Of a stretch of 64,000 nucleotides of DNA, positions 58,640 through 64,000 are shown one piece after another (positions within the stretch are counted from its first letter, which is position 1; every line of letters starts with the position of its first letter). The notes beneath the pieces were generated by a model. The model worked only from the letters and a program-made list of their open reading frames with translations. It was not told the DNA's origin and ran no database searches. The position numbers and the translations under genes were made by a program. Source of the DNA: Distichodus sexfasciatus (taxonomy: Eukaryota; Chordata; Actinopteri; Characiformes; Distichodontidae); NCBI GenBank assembly GCA_032718565.1, contig JAVGVS010000645.1:100259-164258 (forward strand). Reading direction: 5' to 3'.

Positions 58640-59465
58640 GACTAATGTTGATGATAGCTAATAAATGGTCTCGAGCAAATTTAGTCAAATTAGTCACAAA
58701 CTAAAGCCAACATTAGTGTCAAAGTTAACTAGCTTTGATAATTACAAAGCTAGTTAAGGTAGTCACTGCCTAAATGTAACATTACTGACTAACTTTACCA
58801 GCTTTACTAGTTAACTAAATGTACCTAAATCAGTCATAGTTGTGCTAGTAATTAGCAAAGCTAGTTGGTAGTTACTAGCTAAAGTAACATTAGTATCTAA
58901 CCTAACCAGGTTTACTGGTTACAAAGAGAGCCTAAACTAAAGCTAATTATGAGTAACAGATAAACCTGGTTGTTGGTTACTAATGTATCTTTAGCTAGTA
59001 GTAACTTAACTAGATTTGCTAATTACTAGCATAACTGTGATTGTTTTAGGTAACTAGTACAGTAACTTGAAAAGTTGGTAAAGTTAATCACCAATGTTAC
59101 CGTTACCTAGTGACTCACTTAACATAATTACCAAAGCTAGTTAAGTTAGTAGCTATCTTAAGCTAACATTAGTAACTAACCTAACTTACTTTTATGATGA
59201 TAAGTGTACCTAAAATATGTAATGTTATTCTAGCCATTAGTAAAGCTTAATAAGTTAGTCACTAGCAAAGGTTAACATTAGTGTCTAACTTAACTAGCTT
59301 ATAGACTTAACTAATTGCAGAATGTACCTAAATAAAGATGTAAATGCTAGTCATTAGCAAAACTAGCTCAATTAGTCAATAGCTAAAGTTGAACAAAAAA
59401 TTGTTCAAATGCAATATTAGCATCAACTGCTGGTACTAACCAATGCTAATTTACTTACTTACAGG
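58640..59465. repeat. Degenerate self-complementary GCTAGTTAA/TTAACTAGC array
   Basis: Units around ACATTAGTGTCTAAC and AAAGCTAGTTAAG recur; ACATTA words about 108-110 bp apart (58779 and 58887; 59166 and 59275) suggest a period near 109 bp. Many words are complementary to others in the array, so both strands can fold extensively. Confidence 0.8.
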
Positions 59466-60583
59466 TGTGGTAGGAGAAATTTGAATCGATTAGCAAACAT
59501 TTCCATTTACCATATTTAGCTTTTCATGCCGCTAATTATATCAAGGTTGTCACAATATAAAATCCAGCTCAACAAAATAAAATATTCAGTATTATATGAA
59601 TTGTGTGAATTTCAGATTTGTAAGACTGGTTATGTGATATTTTATAGCATTAAAGAAAGTATGTAATATTAGATAAAAAGCCTAGACATTTTTTTTATTA
59701 TATTCAAAATTGTAGGGAAGATGAAAATGAAGGAGAAAAATGGCATTGTTTTGCAAAAGGTCAGAACACAAAGGCCAAAGAATCCGGCACGCGCTCGGCC
59801 TCAGCTCGGCATTCTCTTCTTCGCTCTTTCAAGGTGCTGGAAAATGGAGGCATCAGAAAAGACGACACAATAGTCACACACACACACACACAAAGGACCT
59901 AATTTTATAGTGCACGGACAAAGGCGGATGAAGACACGCTGGTCATACTAGTTAGATGTCCCTGGATATACAGAAATACCGAATGGAAGGTTTGTCTTTC
60001 TGCAGAATGCATCACATAGAGAGAGGGAGAAAGAGAGAGAGCAGAAGACGCTGAATCTGGAGAAAGACAGTGTGGATGTTTAATTAATGACGGAAACGGA
60101 GGCGGTGTTGCTGGTCTAAATGAGACATGGAACTGATATTAACGAGGCCTGCGGTGCCTCTTTTCCACAGCCGTTTGCGCTGCTCGAGGAAGCCCGAAGA
60201 CTCACAGCAACACACGGAATCTCCGATTAAACGGTAGAACTGGGAGCTCGTTATAGAGCCAAAACATCTCACTTCTTCACATCTTCACCTTGTATCAACA
60301 GTTATTTTTACGCATCTAGCATTTGGATAGAATCATATGAATTCAATTCATGGACCGATGATGATAAATAATGTTATTTCGTCTCATTTATTGTACAGAT
60401 TGCCTTGCGACTTGAAGATGTAAATCACTGCCAGTTTCTTCATCTATAGGTGCCTCGCTTACTCCGCAGTCCTCTCATGACATTACACGTTCTTGGTTCC
60501 AGAACAGTGAAAAACGCAACTTTGCTGGCAACGGCGCACCAGAAAAGGGGTTTGAGTTCATTTGGAATGTTGACTTAGACCAG
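59466..60583. other. Unique non-coding stretch
   Basis: Short (CA)n at about 59874-59892. No gene recognised. Confidence 0.45.
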
Positions 60584-60695
60584 TGTTTCTCAGTCCCAGT
60601 CCTCGCGGACCACCGCTCTGCACAGAGTCGATATTTTCTGCACTGCCGCACGCCGTTCCTACGTTGTTAATTAGCTAATCAGTAGCATCAGCATA
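60584..60695. mobile_element. hAT-like MITE fragment
   Basis: GTTTCTCAGTCCCAGTCCTC followed by GTTAATTAGCTAATCAGTAG matches the nested repeat at 52270-52424. The right end is not apparent. Confidence 0.55.
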
Positions 60696-60984
60696 AAAAT
60701 CACTAATTTTCAAGTGCAATCCCCTGACAGGCCACTCGAGGCCACCTTCTCTTTTCTTTGCCAATGTTGTCTACTAGTTGTTTACTCTAATGTGCAACAC
60801 CTGCTTTTCTTTCTATTTAAATAGCCTTTTCCGTTTTGTTGTTGTGGTAGATGGCAATAAAATCAAGTAGACTTTAAATATGACACTCAAGACTTCTTTA
60901 AAAGTTAAAAATCTGACTTCAATTTTTTTTTCTCTCAACTCATTTAAAGATTGCCAAAAAAATCATCTTTCACTTTACATTAAG
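60696..60984. other. Unique spacer
   Basis: AT-rich, no feature recognised apart from an ATGGCAATAAAATCAAG word that could be a retroelement 3' end. Confidence 0.35.
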
Positions 60985-62210
60985 TAGAGGTGTGAATCGT
61001 CACTGGTCTCACGATTCGATTAGATTACGATTATCACATCAGCGATTCGATTCGATATCTCGATGCATCGCGATGCAGCCCATCAATTTTTATGCATTAC
61101 TTCATATTGTTTTCAAATACAAATACAAGCAGTGAGATGTAAGCTCCCTTGTCTGTCCCCAATTCAACATAAACACAGACGTTAGATTTGGAAAAAGGTA
61201 CTCTACCATAAATGTTACAATGGTATGTTACCATTTTGGCAGTTTACCTGTGTAGTATTCTGACACTCGTCTGCAAGCTGTTTAAGGATTACAACTAATA
61301 TAATAAGTATGTCAACCTTACATACCATCAGAGGATCAACAAAGCACGGAACGTAATGGATGATTACGCAGATACTATTAAAGTTTAATTCTGGGCCATC
61401 AGTCTTGGGGTGTGTGTGTGTGTGTGTGTGTGATGATGGAGCTATAACGCCTGCTTCAGCATCCCAATGATATGCCTCGCTGCAATCTGTAACTGCATCT
61501 GTGTTTATGTTGAATTGGGGGCAAACAAGTGGGCAAGGGGAGCCATTGATTGCGTGCTTATTAAACGTGTAAGACCTAACTATTAAATTATAATTATAAG
61601 GTCGATAAACTATAACTTGCGTTTAACCTATCTGCCGCTGTTCCTGTTCCTCCGTCATCTTTGGTTTTTCTGTAGAAACTTTCTGTAGCGTGCAGTCAAT
61701 CACAAAACCAGGAGCTATCGGCCAATAGGATTCGCAGGCAGAAACAGCCAAAACCCTGCCCACAAACTGCCAAAAACCCGCTCCTTTCAAACGCGCCGTG
61801 TAGAAATCTCACTCAAGCAAAAAAGCCGCTCGTCGGTAATTTACTTTGCGCGCAAAGACATTTAACACACTGAGAGGAAAAAACACATTCGAGAGAGGAA
61901 AAATACAGTTTGCGCGCAATATTATATTATTACGCAAAATTTAGCCCCTCCGCCATTCTCGGCTGCCGCGCATGCGGCGAGTGCCGTCAGTGAGATGAGA
62001 GTTACTTCTACCGGGAGCAGCGCCGTACTCACATCAGGCAGCCACAGTCACTACCGAAACTACTTTTAACTAGAATTTTTATGCCGCCGCCAGAAAATCA
62101 CCAAAGAATTTCATTATGATATAATCGATCATGTCCTGCCACTGCATCGATGCAGAATCGTCCGCGTCCGTATCGCGATGCATCGATTATAAGATTAATT
62201 TCAACCCCTA
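60985..62210. mobile_element. Non-autonomous hAT DNA transposon, copy 3
   Basis: Left end TAGAGGTGTGAATCGTCAC and right end, in reverse, TAGGGGTTGAAATTAATC; inside them both ends have CGATGCATCGCGAT. Flanks ACATTAAG (60977-60984) and ACGTTAAG (62211-62218) are an 8-bp duplication with one mismatch. The core 61514-61922 is shared with the hAT element at 35722. A 22-bp (GT)n lies at 61411-61432, and an internal inverted repeat at 61142-61180 and 61498-61543. No transposase frame. Confidence 0.88.
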
Positions 62211-62218
62211 ACGTTAAG

Positions 62219-63207
62219 TGTGGACTAATCTCTAAAAGCTTTTACTAATTATTAGCCACATTAGTGTCTCAAATGGAATTTTTGGCCAGTCTCCCCTTTA
62301 ATTTAACAAGCCTAGGAGGGGAAATCTGGCAGGAATTTTCCTTTCTGAGGCCAAATTGTCCCACCTCTGCACTTGCTTTTTTATTAGATTAAATCCCTAA
62401 TTCTGTAAAGCTGTTTTATGACATTGTATGAAATAAAGGGAATGGAGCTGAATAAAAACCAGCACTTAAAAGTTACGTCCATAATTCTCCAATACTCTAA
62501 ATGTCGCCTCAATCAGTGCCGTGGCCAACGATGGCATAACAGTGCCCCCAGAGGCAACACGTAGATACTGCACCATAAAGACTTTTTCCTCTAACAAACT
62601 CAGTCAAGCATGAAATACTCAAAAAGCAATAACACACAGGCCATAGTCACCCCCTCCCCTTTAAGAAAATCCGCACAGGTTAATGTGGCCGAACGTGAAG
62701 GTCAGACTGCCCCTTTTTAGGAGAGATAGGCCTATTTATTTTTATTCTGAAAAGCAGACGGCCTGAATAATCCAGGGAGAGGGCGTGGCACCGGAAATCC
62801 ATATGGCTAATGAATAAATGGGGCTCGGAATGATGGCGGAAAGCTTTATGAAAATTAAATTAGATATGTCGGTCCGCCTCAATGCGGCGGTAAACAGGTT
62901 GCCGCTAGTTCTCTTAGCAGGGACAAGGCACTCCTAGTGACGCAGAGTCTGTGCACAACGAGCTATTGTAATTATTAATATTGCATTATAATGCTATTGT
63001 TGGAAGTCTTCCACTCGTGTGCACTTACAGCTCTTGGCGGTCGCGCTTGTCGTTTCGTGTTATTTGATTCTGATTCCGCCCTGTTTCAAAGTAAATTTCT
63101 TTGTTCTGAGACGAGAACCAGCTCTGAACTTGTGTCAGGAGTTGAGGGGAAGAAAGAGAAGAAGAGAAAGAGAGAACATTACTGCAGGCAAACTTCGGTG
63201 TCGATGG
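62219..63207. other. Unique stretch, candidate conserved element
   Basis: 62640-62960 is repeat-free with CCATATGGCTAATGAATAAATG and AAAATTAAATTAGATATG words and no open frame of note. Confidence 0.35.
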
Positions 63208-63237
63208 ATTGACAGACAGGAAGAAAGACAGGAAGAA

Positions 63238-63268
<31 letters not shown>

Positions 63269-63283
63269 TAGATAGATAGATGC
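63208..63283. repeat. (AGAC)n/(ATAG)n compound microsatellite
   Basis: (GAAAGACAG) words lead into (ACAG)n and then (ATAG)n. Confidence 0.93.
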
Positions 63284-63953
63284 ATCCAGACTGACAGCGA
63301 CACAAGCATGCATGTAGCGCCGTGGGTGTCTCTCTCTCTGTCCGTCTGGGTCGGAGTCAATGCAGCATAAAGGGCAAATCCACGGCGCCCTTGAATGCAG
63401 AGGTCGCAAAGGTCAAGGGAGCTCCGGTTGGCGTCAAATAAAGTGCCCGGTCTCCAATTAACGCTCGGCTGAGAGCGATGCTTGAAATAAGAGAGGAGGA
63501 AAGATCAGCGAGGGGCAGGGCGGCGAGGTTGGACCCCCGAGGCGCCTGCCTGGCGCTGTGTGGAACTGTGTGTTTCGGTCCGTGGTTGCCACGAGAGCCC
63601 AAATTAATCTGCAGAGAAGCAGGCGACAGGCCGAGGCTGAGAAAGAGGCGTTTGATCCGTCACGTCCAACCTAGACGAGAGATCCTGAGTGAGATGTGTG
63701 CCGCTGACACACTTGCGCTACTTTACTGAGGATATATATATCCCAGCGTTGTTATTTCTGTCAGCCAGGTGTCACTCGTGCAAACCCAACTTGCCTCCGA
63801 TGCTGGCGTTCTGGAGTAACAGCGGCATCTGATAACGTTCCGTTTTGTTTCCGTGTTTTTTATGACTGGATGATTTGGACTGGGACTGATTAAAATTGTC
63901 ATGAACTTGTGCAAAGTGAGAGCTGTGGAGACACTAGTTTACATGAAAAATTT
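63284..63953. other. Unique non-coding stretch
   Basis: GC-rich at 63370-63680. Antiparallel frames lack domains; no exon called. Confidence 0.4.

Positions 63954-64000
<47 letters not shown>
63954..64000. repeat. (GATA)n microsatellite cut by the window end
   Basis: A pure GATA run of 47 bp reaching the last base, so its true length is unknown. Confidence 0.95.

Overview
The window reads as non-coding, repeat-dense vertebrate DNA, most likely from a teleost fish. The lineage call rests on repeat families and not on a gene: non-autonomous hAT elements with 8-bp target duplications, Tc1 elements with fish-type termini, tRNA-derived SINEs including an HE1/V-SINE-like family, a UnaL2-type LINE tail, a Tx1-like LINE fragment, and very abundant ATCT/ATCC, GATA, GA and CTTT microsatellites. 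I found no host exon, rRNA, functional tRNA gene or CRISPR array. Long open frames come from simple repeats (Ser/Ile/Tyr-Leu-Ser type peptides), and the only recognisable coding sequence is decayed transposon sequence.

Layout. 0-6.6 kb: a 1.24-kb hAT element carrying MITE pieces, then two compound tetranucleotide blocks. 6.6-8.5 kb: an old tandem duplication split by an 844-bp solo LTR. 8.8-9.8 kb: a 52-bp minisatellite with higher-order organisation. 11.3-16.7 kb: long TA tracts, an 800-bp pyrimidine tract and a 900-bp purine tract facing it. 17.6-18.4 kb: a 3' fragment of a Tx1-clade LINE lying exactly between (GA)n runs. 20-24.3 kb: SINE remnants with target duplications, a purine-rich block and a hairpin element. 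24.9-28 kb: mostly unique DNA with several CTCF-like motifs, then a 621-bp MITE. 30-41 kb: a decayed Tc1, hAT MITEs, SINEs and a second hAT element (35.7-36.7 kb). 41.5-45.9 kb: two long degenerate minisatellites. 46.7-52.5 kb: SINEs, a fold-back Tc1, a second solo LTR and a nested MITE. 52.7-60 kb: unique DNA and two more degenerate arrays. 61.0-62.2 kb: a third hAT element that shares its core with the second. The window ends inside a GATA run.

There are no genes acting together here. The region looks like a gene desert or a large intron, shaped by nested transposon insertion and tandem-repeat growth. The best candidates for function are a cluster of CTCF-like motifs at 24.97-27.95 kb and several unique, homeodomain-motif-rich stretches (about 31.7-32.2, 40.9-41.1, 52.7-53.1 and 62.6-62.9 kb). 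Testing these needs cross-species alignment. I did not find a convincing new biological system. The most notable observations are the microsatellite-targeted LINE insertion, two hAT families sharing one internal core, the fold-back Tc1 and a 53-bp SINE with target duplications.
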